Under the pieces are notes generated by a model. It saw nothing but the letters and a program-made list of their open reading frames with translations. It was not told the origin of the DNA and ran no database searches. From Diogma glabrata (taxonomy: Eukaryota; Arthropoda; Insecta; Diptera; Cylindrotomidae): a stretch of 64,000 bases of DNA. This document shows, piece by piece, positions 40,660 to 52,130 of the stretch; the stretch's first letter is position 1; every line of letters starts with the position of its first letter. The stretch spans positions 286,828,930-286,892,929 of the forward strand of contig OY856186.1 of NCBI GenBank assembly GCA_963693315.1, read 5' to 3'. The position numbers and the translations under genes are program-made.

Positions 40660-41234
40660 ATTTCAAATTTTCAGTGCTAACTGATATTACTGTAACTTAG
40701 GTTTTAAAGATTTTTGGGATTTTTCGGATCATAAATAAAAAAGTTATTATATACGAAAAACTTTTTATATACATATGCATTATAAGTTTACATACATACA
40801 AAAACGAAATGAAATTTAATTCTTAAAGTTTATCGTATTCGAAGAGTTAGAGTTGTTTGTTTTTTTATGATAGATGAAATGAATGGTAATGTTGTGAATG
40901 AATGTTGTGAATGAAGAAATGAATGATGATTTAGAATTGAATGTGGTAAATGATGAAATAGAAATTCCCTTAGTAATTTTGAGAGATTCGCTCAAGTGTG
41001 CTTTGAATGTCATTCCAGGTAACTTTGAATCGTATGTTTGTGGTGCTTTGGATATGAGTTGTCGTTTTTGTCATGCCAAACATATAAATTTAAAAGCCTA
41101 ATCTGTTTGAATAAAATATTTCCTTATACATATTTAAAATTCATGTGTTTGTTAAATTTGTCAGATGAAGATAGAATTGATTCGACGTGATAATGATATG
41201 TGAGTTTATATTATTTTTCTTTGTTTTTTTATTA
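40660..41234 (+). mobile_element. Helitron-derived DNA with protein remnant
   Basis: Continues the element begun at 39281 (CTAACTGATATTACTGTAAC, as at 29896). It includes a shortened tandem unit (40740-40810), the coding remnant at 40898-41101, and another unit fragment (AAAGCCTAATCTGTTTG at 41091). Confidence 0.55.
40898..41101 (+). pseudogene. Helitron replication-protein remnant (N-terminal Cys motif)
   Basis: A 67-codon frame with an acidic, Asn-rich start (MNDDLELNVVNDEIEIPLV) and the block YVCGALDMSCRFCHAKHI. The latter resembles the N-terminal CG.MD..C..C.A.H signature that precedes the Rep domain in Helitron proteins (from memory of that family). The frame then falls into a Helitron-domain tandem unit and ends. 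No Rep HUH or helicase motif is nearby. It explains why the surrounding DNA has Helitron-type termini. Confidence 0.6.
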
Positions 41235-41691
41235 TCTTATATATTAATATATACTAGGAGGGCCCAGCGTGCTTCGCTACGCTTATAAATTAAGTTTTGC
41301 GTAGACATTTTGTTGACGTAGAAGCAATGATTTCAAAAAGTGGTAATGAGAAATGCTAACATATAATTTTTAATTTTCTTTTTAAATATATGATTGAAAA
41401 ATAATCAGAACTCTAGCTGATCAGTTCGGATATATGACAAATTAGCGATCAAATAAGTTTTCAAGTAAGCTTATTTGATCTCTAACTTATTTGATCGCTA
41501 ATTTGTCATATATCCGAACTGATCAGCTAGAGTTCTGATTATTTTTCATTCATATATTTAAAAAGAAAAATTAAAAATTATATGCTAGCATTTCTCATTA
41601 CCACTTTTTGAAATCATTGCTTCTACGTCAACAAAATGTCTACGCAAAAACTTTATTTATAAGCGTAGCGAAGCACGCCGGGCCCTCCTAG
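41235..41691. mobile_element. Palindromic mini-Helitron
   Basis: Starts TCTTATATATTAATATATA after an A (41234) and ends CCGGGCCCTCCTAG before a T (41692): the A|T target, 5' TC and 3' CTAG expected of a Helitron. From 41254 to 41691 it is an almost perfect inverted repeat with arms of about 207 bp around a ~24-bp spacer holding AAGCTT. Both arm ends carry CTAGGAGGGCCC and GCGTGCTTCGCTACGC. The arms differ at only a handful of positions. It encodes nothing. A complete 3' terminus has been duplicated head to head so that the 5' side also carries an inverted CTAG end. Confidence 0.75.
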
Positions 41692-41814
41692 TTAATATTA
41701 TTATCCAACTTTATAATGAAGTTTCAAATCTTATATGAGGCGTTCTTATAGTTTAATATTAAAATATACTGTCAACTCAAAAAATATTTTATCTACTTGT
41801 TTTGATGTGGGACA

Positions 41815-42040
41815 TATTTTTTCGCGTGCGCAATAGTAGATTGTATTACTAGGTAGTGCGAATGCGTTTTTCAAACAAGAGTTAGTTTGCGCACGAGCGT
41901 AGTGAGTTTTGCAATCACTCGCGATTGGAAAATGTATTCACACTACATAGTAATACACACTAGTTTTGGTAACAAATGCACAAAATGTGTAAATAGTAAA
42001 TATTTATTTAATTGTTAATTTAATCATTTGTTTAACAAAT
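41815..42040 (+). repeat. Duplicated segment, copy 2 (left part)
   Basis: Partner of 27306-27468: ATAGTAGATTGT, GCGAATGCGTTTTTCAAACA, AATACACACTAGTTTT, AACAAATGCACAAAAT. It also has an inner inverted repeat (GTATTACTAGGTAGTGCGAA against CACTACATAGTAATACAC). Confidence 0.65.
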
Positions 42041-42535
42041 ACTAAGTTTACACCAGTGTCTAATAGGTACATACTATACTTAATAGGTCGACTATGGTCG
42101 ATGTAAACAGTTATCAAAAAAGTACGTACCAAATATTTGGTAGGATGATTTGCTACGTATCAAATTAGGTACGTAGCAAATAGGTATTATTTTTACGGTG
42201 TGAACACTAAAATTTGGTATGACGTTTAAAATAAAAATAAATAAACTTATTTTATAAATATATATTTATGTTTCATGTGATTTTTTTTGCTGAAATTAAA
42301 ATTAAAGAATTTTAGCAAGAATATAATAAATGTTTACAGTTTTTTATAAAAAAATATATTTGGAAATTCTTTTTTTCTAACCAAAAAACTAACAATGAAA
42401 AAGACGCGCTAAAAATTAATATGTCATACCTAATTAATAAGAGTTTACATCACCGTATCAAATTTAAAAAGTATGATGGTGAAAATGGCTAGCAAATTTG
42501 ATACGTAGCAAATTAGATACTGGTGTAAACTTAGT
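42041..42535. mobile_element. MITE, ACTAAGTTTACACCAG termini
   Basis: 495 bp between ACTAAGTTTACACCAGTGTC and its near complement GATACTGGTGTAAACTTAGT. It is rich in TACGTA(C/G)CAAAT words. The related segment at 28948 reads through the insertion point without it. Target duplication unclear (AAAT against AAAA). No ORF. Confidence 0.65.
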
Positions 42536-42735
42536 AAAAGTTATAAACAAATTTAAGATATTTAAAAAATTAAAGTGCGCCATCTTCGTTGTAATAGTTG
42601 TAATTAGTATTATAGGTCGATATAGTAGTTCGCTGCTAAATTGTACTAAACTGTTAACATTTAAAAAAATAAACATAGCAATCCGGCAACACACAATTTC
42701 GAAATTTTAAAAAACATAGTAAACAGTTTTTTGAA
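42536..42735 (+). repeat. Duplicated segment, copy 2 (right part)
   Basis: AATTTAAGATATTTAAA, AAAGTGCGCCATCTTCGTTG as at 28955-29020; beyond 42600 the two copies diverge. Confidence 0.55.
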
Positions 42736-42988
42736 GGTGTCCCGATAAAATATCACACGAAAGAATATCACGTCGAAAATATCACAGCAAAAAAATCACA
42801 CTATACGCAAATATCACATCACGAAAATATAACATCCTAAAATCACACGTGACAAAACCTCACATCCTAAAATCACAAGCAAAATTATATCACATCCTAA
42901 AATCACACGCGAAAAAATATCACATCCTAAAATCACACGGAAAAAATATCACATCCTAAAATCACACGTGTAAAAATATCACATCCTT
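42736..42988 (+). repeat. ~30-bp minisatellite, locus 4, with cap
   Basis: Starts with the cap GGTGTCCCGATAAAATATCA, then irregular units (CACGTCGAAAATATCACAGC), then about seven regular AAAATCACACGCGAAAAAATATCACATCCT-type units. It abuts the inverted-repeat element at 42989. Confidence 0.8.
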
Positions 42989-43501
42989 AAAGCTCGTCTC
43001 CACTAACCGCACCGAACGTTTGCTAACTTTCGCAAACATAAATTTGTTTAGTGGAGACACGAAATAAGACCGATGAGCACGATTTACTAGCTAACATATT
43101 TGTTAGTTTTATCGTATGAATTATGATATGGAAAACATGATGTTTTTGCGTGTTTGTGCTCGTTCAGTGGAGACAGATTTTTGTCTTCACCACTTCATAT
43201 TATTTAGGAACTAAATCTGACATGAATATTTTTTTATAAATTACTTTTGATTCTGGTTTTTCAAGTGGAAATGGTCTCAAGTGGAAATGGTTTCAAGTGC
43301 AATTGGTCCTAATAATGGATTTTATTAATTTGTTTGGCAAATAAAAACTGTCAAAGTTTTTATTGTAAAATTTTCGGAACTTCAACAAATGTTGGTAAAC
43401 ATTTGTTTTTAGAAAATATTTGGTTGGTGGAGACAGATTGTTAGCAAACGTTATTAAACATTATAGCAAACGTTTGTGTTCGTGCAGTGGAGACTAGCCT
43501 T
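42989..43501 (+). mobile_element. Inverted-repeat element (AAGGCTAGTCTCCACTG family), intact relative
   Basis: The left end (AAAGCTCGTCTCCACTAACC, then CGAACGTTTGCTAAC) and the right end (complement of AAGGCTAGTCTCCACTGCAC, then GAACACAAACGTTTGCTA) are inverted. The motif GTGGAGAC occurs at both tips and three more times inside, so subterminal repeats are likely protein-binding sites (inference). It lacks the Jockey and LTR insertions that split the copy at 9291-17694. No ORF. Confidence 0.65.
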
Positions 43502-43967
43502 CACATTCAAATAATTTAATTTCACTAAAATTTCACTCATTTTTTTAGGTATTTTAATTGATACAAATCATTAGATACTTTCACACTTTTTCTTAAAAGT
43601 ATGCTTTTTATTTCTCAAAATTTCACTTTTACTGTGCTTCCACTAAGCTCACTATAAATTTCAAGCCCTTACTACACGATTTTTTAATATTTATGTTTTA
43701 TATTTTTTGTTTTTGGCTACTTTATTCAACAAACGAAAATCAACGAACTGCTTGTAAAGGTAGTTAAAAATATTTAACAAACCTTTTTGTTGAAAACTGG
43801 CAATTAACAAACATGTTTGTTAAAACAAAATAAAATAAAATAACGTGTCCTTTAAATAAATTCAATAGACCATTGTTTGTTGTATTTTACCTACAATTTT
43901 TTTCAGTGTAGATGTCGTATGATCACACAAACCCTTTAAACTCAATCTGCAAGCCATATCGTATCTA
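43502..43967. other. AT-rich DNA, nothing recognised
   Basis: Only small inverted words such as AACAAACATGTTTGTT (43808). No gene. Confidence 0.4.
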
Positions 43968-45062
43968 CACTCTAAAAACTTAAATTTGAAAATTGTGATA
44001 TCACTGCTATAAAAATAGATAATTTATCAAATTTTTAATGAATTTAAACATTTCAAGTGCAAAAAAACGAATGGCAAATGTTTTGGGTAGAAATTTCAGT
44101 TATTTTACACACAAAGTGCGTTTTTACACGGAATTAGCTATTTCACACTATTTCTGTGCGATCTTACATTTATTTTGTGTAATTTCAATTTTAAAGCACA
44201 TTATGTGTGTGAATTTGCGCATAAAATTGAAAAAGTACATACTGTCAACCTGTTTTCAATAGATTTCGCATAAGTATCGAAATCTACTTGAAGACGCTAC
44301 GTTTGTGTTACCGAAATCAAAAATATTAAAGGTAAAGTTTTTCTTAATTCAAAATAATATGAAGAAATTGAGAGAATTTTTTGTTTTTTAGTTTGGCGAT
44401 TCACTTCATAAAATACGTCTAAAAACCCAACAAATAATACTCCATGGATCGCAATTATAAGTAAGGAAGTATTATAATGTTTTACTTTGAACAGATTTAT
44501 AATATATGTTTAAACATTAAATGTTTCAAAAGCTCATCTCTAAAACTTTATTTTACAGAAAATTCTTGGATTTGGTAGTTTCAACGATTTGGCAGTTTTG
44601 CAGTGATGTAAAAGTGTTACAGTGATTTGGCAGTCTTACAGTGATGTTTTACATTGTGATTTTTATAAATTATATGTAATAAATTTAAGTTATTATATAT
44701 TTTATAAATAAAATAAATATGATTTAAACAAAAATGTTTTGTAAAACCTCACAATTTCTATATATAATACCAGATAATTCTTTTTTCCACATATTACAAT
44801 TTGTAATATTACACATTTTGTGTAAAAACTCACAAAAAATTTATTATTATTACATATTAAAAATTCGTACTGTTACACAAATTCTGTGAATTTCCACAGA
44901 TAATATGTTTTTTCACATATCAAAATACGCAGCTTTACACAAAATGTTTGAACGTATTGTACAATAATGTAAAGTTTGTAATTTACACAGCAAAGTATTT
45001 TACTATTATTATAGTAGGCAACCCATTTCCTACTATTATAGTAGTGATTTTTTCTTAGAGTG
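43968..45062 (+). mobile_element. TA-flanked TIR element CACTCTAAAAA, full copy
   Basis: 1,095 bp between CACTCTAAAAAC and TTCTTAGAGTG, flanked by TA on both sides. It is filled with ACAC/GTGT words in TTTACAC contexts (44105-44215 and 44780-44990). Near the right end is the hairpin CCTACTATTATAGTAG preceded by CTATTATTATAGTAGG. The left 968 bp recur at 62536-63503 with only a few mismatches; a diverged member is 59848-60880. A 74-codon open frame (44038-44262) is preserved in the young copy but not in the old one, so I do not call it a gene. TA duplication suggests a Tc1/mariner-type mobiliser (inference). Confidence 0.75.
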
Positions 45063-45130
45063 TACACCACTAACTGTGATAAGATACTATATACATTACT
45101 TCATGCTTTTCGGACTCAACAGAAGTGACC

Positions 45131-45647
45131 ACGGAAGATAATGCCAACGAAGACGTACATCCTCCAGATCTTGCAACTAAAAAGTATTGCATATCCTTCA
45201 GTCACCACAATATTCACTCCCAAAAAAGCGAGACGGGCGCTATATCTCATAAGGTGTGCATCTTTCTATTAAAAACAAAACAAACAAAAACGCCAGTACG
45301 CTTATCAGACAGAGAAATTTACTGATATAGCGTAGCACAAGAACACCCTAAGCTACAAGGAGGCAGTTGCATGTACATTTATGCCAATGCAAGAAGCCTT
45401 TAACAGTGTCAACTTTAATGCTATAATTGCAGAAATGGTCACCAAGAAAAATAAACATGAATATCATTGCGTGGATTATCAAAATGGCACAGAGTTGGAA
45501 AATAAGAGCTACACTAGAATGATGCCTCAGTATCTGCATCTAGAGGCTGTTCGCAAAAGGGGTCGTGCTTTCTCCACTGCCTTTGGTTTGTACACTAAAA
45601 AAACTGGTTCTACATCTAATCAAATCTATAACATAACGGCCATTTGA
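45131..45647 (+). pseudogene. Possible coding remnant, unrecognised
   Basis: Two stretches with mixed, protein-like composition. One is 45131-45320 (reads DNANEDVHPPDLATKKYC). The other is 45345-45647 (reads SYKEAVACTFMPMQEAF, then IIAEMVTKKNKHEYHCVDYQ, then YLHLEAVRKRGRAFSTAFGL). They are in different frames with a stop between. The base composition is clearly less AT-rich than the flanks. It could be an old transposon ORF or a host pseudogene. No domain is recognised, and no splice sites tie the parts together. Confidence 0.35.
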
Positions 45648-45659
45648 ATAAAAATATTT

Positions 45660-46380
45660 AGAATTTTTGGTCATATTTAGCTAAATGTAAAATAGCTGTA
45701 AGAGTCATGAAAACTCGCTGTAGTTTGACTACAGCGATAGTTTCTGGAAGCTTTTTGTCACATATAAATATATAGAGATGTACGTACATAACATGAACAT
45801 ATAGTACGTCCAAAATATATACAATATACATGACTAAAATTAAATCTACTAATTGGTAGATTTTTATAAGAAATGCCAAGTTTTTGTATTTATATCACCA
45901 TCATTAAAATATATATTAGTTATTTGTTTCACTATGACAAAAAATGATGAATTTTGAGACGAGTAAAATATTGCGGTATGACGTGATAGCGTCAGCAATA
46001 TATTTAATTTACATCTTAAAGATAGTTATATATTTAATTTACATCTTAATATAATTATATTTAATTTACATTTCAACCTAAATCCCAGCAACCATTTCAA
46101 TTTTCTGTCAAAGAATAATAAACTCCTTAATGACCCTTGCCACACTTGTATGCAGTGCAACGCATTACCTCTTCGTTTCATAGCTCTGTTCGTAAAAATT
46201 ATCTATAAACTAAATTGGAATTGCCATATTTGAATTAAGTTTATAGGGCAAAGAGGTAAGAATCGAAGAAGTGATGCATTGCACTGCATACCAGTGTGGA
46301 CAGGGCCATTCACTCTTTGATTTTTGTTTTGCATAGAAATATAGAAAAATTCACTTTTTTTATAGTAAAAAAAATTATTA
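45660..46380. other. AT-rich DNA with a small inverted repeat
   Basis: TATGCAGTGCAACGCATTAC (46149) is matched inversely by the tract around GATGCATTGCACTGCATA (46272), a ~140-bp imperfect hairpin. No gene. Confidence 0.4.
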
Positions 46381-46429
46381 TTTTTGGCACTATCATGACA
46401 AACCAATGCTATACACAAATAACATATTT

Positions 46430-46610
46430 TTTATTCGCCTACATATTAAAGTGTTACTTCATTACTATGATTTGGTTCCCGAAAGTGCCACTTATTAACC
46501 ATATATTTTGTTGTCATAGTTACGTCCAAAAAAGTAAAAAACATTTGTATTTGTTTGAATTCTATAAAAATAGACATTTTTATCAAAGCATCCTTTCAAT
46601 TCAAAAATAT
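46430..46610 (-). repeat. Inverted relative of 19920-20099, empty target site
   Basis: Shares TTTTGTTGTCATAGTTACGT and AAAGTAAAAAACATTTGTAT with the complement of the DNA left of the GGGTCATTCC element, and reads through the TACA target at 46440-46443. Confidence 0.55.
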
Positions 46611-46612
46611 GA

Positions 46613-49600
46613 AAGGGCTGAAATCTCACAGCTCTGAGATATCAAGTGTTCGGTCTGGGCTAAGGATTTTGATATAGTTTTCGGCAAACAACTTTCATGA
46701 GGACATTGTTTTTAGTTTTGGGCAGCGATGTATATCAAACATAATAGTAGTTTAATCAATGAGTGAATAATGAAGTAGTTTAAACTCAAGCAAAAGTTTA
46801 AAATTTGAGCGAGGCACGAGCGAGAATTTTAATTTGCGAGAGAATAAAATTCATTATTCACGAATCGATTACAATACTTTATTCTCTGACAAAGATTTTA
46901 TTATAAAAAAGAATTGTGTATTATAAAAAATAAAAACATTTTCTTCAATTAAAACAATAAATCTTTATTGTTTTAATTGATAAATCAAATTTCTTAATAA
47001 AAAAACCCTGATGATAAAAAACGCCCTTCTCATACAATCAACCAAGTTCAACTAAACGAAATAAGAGAATTACTCAAAATTTGATTTTTGAACAAAACTT
47101 ATCAAAGCAATTGTGATTATAATTTGAAAATAATTTTAATGAAATCAAAACAATTTGACCAATTGGAATCATACCAATTGAATAAAATATTCATTAGGTA
47201 ATAGGTTAAGTTCATTAGGCTATAGGTTAGAAAACAATACAATAATACATACTATTATTATCGAAAAAACATACAAATAAAGCTGATATAATTAAATGGA
47301 AGAGAATAAAAGTCTTTTTCAAAGCACAAGTATTTTTTTATCTCCGTTTAAAAATTTATTACAAAACAAACACGAAATATTAATGCATTGCCGCAAAATT
47401 ATAACAGATCATAACTTAATATAACTCAATGAAAAGATGATACACCCAGCAAACTACTCAAAAACCTCTCCATTTATCGTTTCAAGAAAATATTACAAAA
47501 TCAAAAATTCATATTTCTTTCAAAATTCCAAAAATACTGTAGAAAATAAAATGAAATCAAAAATTTAATTTTTTTTTAAACTTCTAAAAACATTCTTAAA
47601 ATTATTACAAAATCAAAAATTGAAACTATTTCCAATATTCTTAAAATATTGCAAAAATTATAACAATTTTCAATATTCCAAAAATTATAATAAAATCAAA
47701 CAATTAAACTTTTTCAAAATTCTAAAAATATTCCGAAAATTCTTAAAAAATCAAAAATTGAAACTTTTTTCAAAAGTCTAATATTTTTTTTCTATAAAAA
47801 GTGTTGTGTAGTAGGAATTACAGAATGTGTCACAACACATAGATACCTTTTAAGACCTAGGTCCCACAACAACATGCGTCTTGAGGTATTGGTGGACGCT
47901 TTTTCTAAATCTTTGTGGATTGAAGGCACTCGAGACTATTGATTCGGGTAAAGCATTCCATTTGTACGATGTACGCACAAAGAAATCCCTTTGCATTTTA
48001 TTACTATGACAGTGAGTAATCTCGACAGTCCGACTACCTGCACAAAGCGATTGTCGAGTCAAACGGGGAAAAACATATGTCTGAGGCATTATGGACCTGA
48101 TTTCATCCGAGCACTGCTGGTGACGATATTTATAAAAAACAACGAGATCAGCAACAGTGCGACGATGTTGTAGGGAATCAAGATTTAATGTTGAATTTCG
48201 ATCACCAACAATTCGTATAGCACGCTTTTGAACAGAGTCCCAAAGAGCAGCGCCCCAAACTTGACAACAATACTCCATACAGGAACGAATATAGGACTTA
48301 TAAATGTGGAGTAATTGATGCGAAGTAAAATATTTTTTACATCTATTGAGGAGGCCGCGTTTTCGCGACGCGCTCTTTGCCATGGCCATTATATGATCGT
48401 TCCAGATTAAGTCATTGGATATTGTGACTCCCAATAAACGAATGCTTTCACATTCGTCTATTTGGTCGTCACACATATTAATTAAAATATCGTTGGGAAA
48501 CTCGGTCTTCGAACAATCAATAGCTGTGTTTTGGTGGAATTAAAATTGACCAAATTTTTGTCACTTCAATCGGCGACTTCTTTTAGGTCCTCGTTTACAT
48601 TTATAGCAGCGTCTCTCCGGGCGGGATTTATTCGTTCATGAATTTTACCCTTTGAAGATAGGGGGACGAATGACTTGTGCACTGTACTATCATCTGCAAA
48701 ACTATTTATTGGGTTACTGGTGATTTGCAAAAGTTCGTTGATATAAATTAAAAATAAAGTGGGAGATAAAACTGAGCCTTGGGGTGCACCAGCGGTTATT
48801 AATTTAGACTCAGAAGAAAAGCCATCTATAGATACCGAGATGTATCGGTTAGATAGAAAATTTTGAATCAACTTCACGACTGCGTTGATCAAGTTGGCAT
48901 GCCAGATTCGATCAAATGCTTTTGAGATGTCTAATGCGATCACGTACGTTTCACCACCTTTCTCAAGTATTCTATTCCAAAGATGTGCCACATAGTTCAA
49001 TAGATCGGTTGTTGATCTTTTGTTTCTAAAACCGTATTGGCTGTCAGATATCAAATGGTTGTCTTCCAAAAATTTGGATATGTATGAATTAATATAGTGC
49101 TCGTATATTTTAGACATGACTGGGAGTAAGGCTATTGGTCTATTATTGCAAAATTTCTTAATTCACAAATTCAAAAATTCAAACTTTTTCCAAAATTCTT
49201 AAAAATATTACAAAACTTATAACAAAATCAAAAATACAAACTTTTTTTAAAATTTCAACAATATTTCAAAAAATATTACAAAATCAAAAATTGAAACTTT
49301 TTCCAAATCAAAAATTCGAAATTCAAAAAACTTTTTCCAAAATTCTAAAAATGTCGCAAAAGCTATAAAAAAATCAAGAATACAAACTTTTTTCAAAATT
49401 CCAAAAATATTCCAAAAATTATAACAAAGTCAAAAATTTCTATGTCCAATTTCATGTTCGATAATATTTCATGTCAAACAAATTATTAATTTCATTTTTT
49501 TCCAAACAAATGAGTAAAAAAAAATGATAATCATTCTTTTGACACACTTGACAACATTTTCTTGACAAACTTATAATGCAATAATCTAGTATTTGGTCTC

Positions 49601-49992
49601 ACATACCCATCCCGACCATTAAGATTTCTCCAAATTCAATGTTCCTATTCGTAATCACTTAAAATGAACTTAAGCAAAAATATGGAAATTTCCTTGTTTC
49701 GACACACTTGACGATTTTTTCGACATACTTCCGGGACAGCTATCTAACACATCGTCCTTTCGGCTCTTACCATTGAGTATACCTATTTTTAGAAACAAAA
49801 ATGTTTGAAATCCCTCAAGCGATTTTCTAGATTTCGTCGGTTATGACTGCTTGCCGGCAGACAGACATACATTTTTTTTACTTTTTTAGAATCAGTAGGT
49901 CCTAAAACGTCGAGAGAGGCCAAAACAAGTGGGGGTAAGAATTTCACTTTTGGCTCAAGAATGCAATACTTAGGTCTTTCAGACCAAAGTAA
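46613..49992 (+). mobile_element. Composite tandem-array element, copy 1 (interrupted)
   Basis: Shares its left end (GGGCTGAAATCTCACAGCTC, TTCGGTCTGGG, GGGCAGCGATGTATATCAAA) and right end (CTTTCGGCTCTT, GTCCTAAAACGTCGAGA, AAGTGGGGGTAAGAATTTCA, TTAGGTCTTTCAGACC) with 56760-58354. Between are degenerate AAAATTCCAAAAATATT units (47480-47780 and 49165-49440) and a single TTTTGACACACTTGACAACA unit (49541). The array is split by a Jockey A copy. The tips share TTCGGTCTG in inverse orientation. No ORF. Confidence 0.6.
47783..49143 (-). pseudogene. Jockey family A copy, diverged and broken
   Basis: Two open pieces in different frames: 49117-48566 (fingers to FADDS, with YGFRNKRSTTDLLN, LDISKAFDRIWH, GAPQGSVLSPTLF, FADDSTVH) and 48476-47850 (LGVTISNDLIWND to the C-terminus). 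A frameshift lies between them near 48520-48560. The first piece lacks about ten residues after HANLIN, and the second has lost about eight residues before WDSVQKRAIRIVG. The GVPQG Val is Ala here. Homology ends at about 49143, so the endonuclease is missing. The poly(A) is short (T run 47783-47791). More diverged from the 15-17 kb copy than the 27-29 kb copy is, hence an older insertion. Confidence 0.85.
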
Positions 49993-50569
49993 TTACATAA
50001 TCCAGTTAAAATATTTCTTATTATTTGTTGTCATAGTTAGGACATATGATACATATAAAAGAATTGTCTTTCAGACATAAAAAATTTCGCATTTAATTAG
50101 TTGAGGGGCGGCAAAAATTTTTATCTAAAAAATAAAAATAATGTCTTAAAGATTGCTCTATTTTTTTGAAAGATATAAATACATAACCTAGAAAATTTTA
50201 CTGGTCATTTGCATATTAGAAAAATTAAACTTAAACGTAAGATTTATTGATAATTAATCAACTAAATTAATTTGGCGATTTAATTTAATTTTTTTATGAA
50301 TAATAGATACATATAGATTTAGGCGATAATCACAATAAAAATATAGAAAATTTGTCAAATTTCAAAATAATCATACTAATTTAACTGTAATTGATTATCG
50401 GTAGAAGTTACTTTTAAAATTCATTTTTCAGTTAGTTAATTTCAATTAAGTGTCAAGCAAAAAATATCTTTATAGGTTATGTTTTTATATCTTACAGATA
50501 TTTTTTCTGTCGTTCAGTCAAAAATATTTTCGTAAAATTTAAAAATTGTTACCGCCACTCAACCAATTA
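49993..50569. other. AT-rich DNA, nothing recognised
   Basis: No gene, terminal repeat or array could be fixed. Confidence 0.35.
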
Positions 50570-51150
50570 GAAGCGAAATTTCGCGTTAGCGTCGAGTGCG
50601 GCATTTTCACGAACTTTAAATGTCTCGCGTAGGAAATACAATTTTTTCTATGATAGTATATACAATATTTTTTAGAAATTTTCAAATTATAGAAATCGAC
50701 AACATAACATTCAAAATTCATATTATATTTTTTCATTGTTGCTTTGTTTTAAAAACTTTTAAAATTATATGAAAATACCATAGCAACTACAATTTGTTAA
50801 TAATTTTTTCTCTAGAGAAAAAAAACACATTTTCACAGGGGATTAAGCCTGCTTGAAAATAAACTTTTCATCTGATATCATAGAAAATAGTATATTTTCC
50901 TACAAGAGATGAAAACGCTATTTTTTCGTAAGTGAAAATTTGTTTACGAGACGCGTTAGCGTCGAGTGGGGCAATTTCACGAACGTAAAATGTTTTTATC
51001 TCGTTTAAAAAAGTTTGTAAAATTTCATGAAAGTACCATTGGCAACTACAATTGGTTATTTAGCGAAAATGATTTTACACTAGTGGAAAAAAACATATTT
51101 TCACATGGGATTAAGCCTGCATGAAAATACACTTTTTCGTAGAACGTAGA
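50570..51150 (+). repeat. Tandem duplication, ~364-bp unit
   Basis: GCGTTAGCGTCGAGTGCGGC at 50583 recurs as GCGTTAGCGTCGAGTGGGGC at 50947. TTTTCACAGGGGATTAAGCC at 50832 recurs as TTTTCACATGGGATTAAGCC near 51098. Both are followed by TGCnTGAAAATA. Two units only. Confidence 0.65.
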
Positions 51151-51719
51151 AAAAGACAATTTCACCTAATATTTTCAAATTAGTAATAGAACAAAATTAA
51201 CATTTAACTTAAACGGTTAAACAAAATATAAAATTTCCTCTTTCGTGTTACAAAAAAATCGCCTGGGGAATATTCTTATTTGCATAAAAGATATTTCTTT
51301 AACCGTAATTCTGTTAAGCAAAAGATAGGCGCGATTTTTGGGTTCAAAGATTTTTTTTAATGCATTGCTAAATTTTATAAAAAGGAGCAAAACAAACGGC
51401 TTCGATTTAAGCAAGTACATATTGACCATTGCACAATATAATAAATGTAACAATAATGGGGTCTATTCAGTAAAAATCTTCTATAGAAAATTTCTGCTAT
51501 ATTTTTATTTTTTGTATGAAATTTTGTAAACATCAAAATAGAAGAAAAAAATAGAAGAATTGGTATTCAATCGCAATATTTTTCTTCTCAAAGTCTTCTA
51601 TTCCTAAAAGATTTAGATATTTTATAGAAGTAAGTAAAAAGTTGCTTTTATGGTTAGAAGAAATATGTTTTTGGGATATTCTTTTGAAATGTACAATTAT
51701 TTGTCGATTTTTTGATTTT
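51151..51719. other. AT-rich DNA with a MITE-like end
   Basis: GGTCTATTCAGTAAAAATCT (51461), followed by TTCTAT, is the inverse of the end of the small repeat at 58360-58482. This implies a dispersed inverted-repeat element, but its limits here are unclear. Confidence 0.35.
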
Positions 51720-52130
51720 TTTTTTAAATCTGAAAATTTGATATGTTATTGGTGTTGACGAATTAAAAAAACCAAATTAGGGATTTTTTATTTTATAGCT
51801 TTGAAATGGAGTTATGCGGGTATGATTTTATGATAATTTTTTATGGTTTTCCGTTATGGTATCGGTGTTTTTCATAAATCTCACAATTTTTCATTGAATT
51901 GATATTCATTTTTGTAAGTGAGTTTAGAAATAGTTATATTATCGAAAAATATTACAAAATACTAATTTATCTCATATATCCGCTATGTTGAAATTCTGTT
52001 ACTGAAAAAGTTTATATCTCAAAATAGCACTTTTTCACAAGTTTTACAGATACAATACACAGGGCTATTATATTCTGAAGAAAAAGTTTTAGGATCCAAA
52101 ACAGATTTTTTGAATATGATAGGACAATTC
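51720..52130 (-). repeat. Arm of a ~3.8-kb inverted repeat (partner 55060-55560)
   Basis: Reads as the complement of 55060-55560. Shared phrases include ATATCCGCTATGTTG/ACACAGCGGATATG, the tract around AGTAGTATTTTGnAA, CTCACTTGnAAAAATGTAT, and GGTTTTCCG/CCAAAAACG. The Jockey family B copy lies between the arms. Confidence 0.5.

Noticed and set aside
44038..44262. 74-codon frame identical at 62606-62830
   Set aside because: The identity only reflects the young duplicate of the TA-flanked element. The old copy does not keep it, and the residues mirror the TTTACAC word bias.
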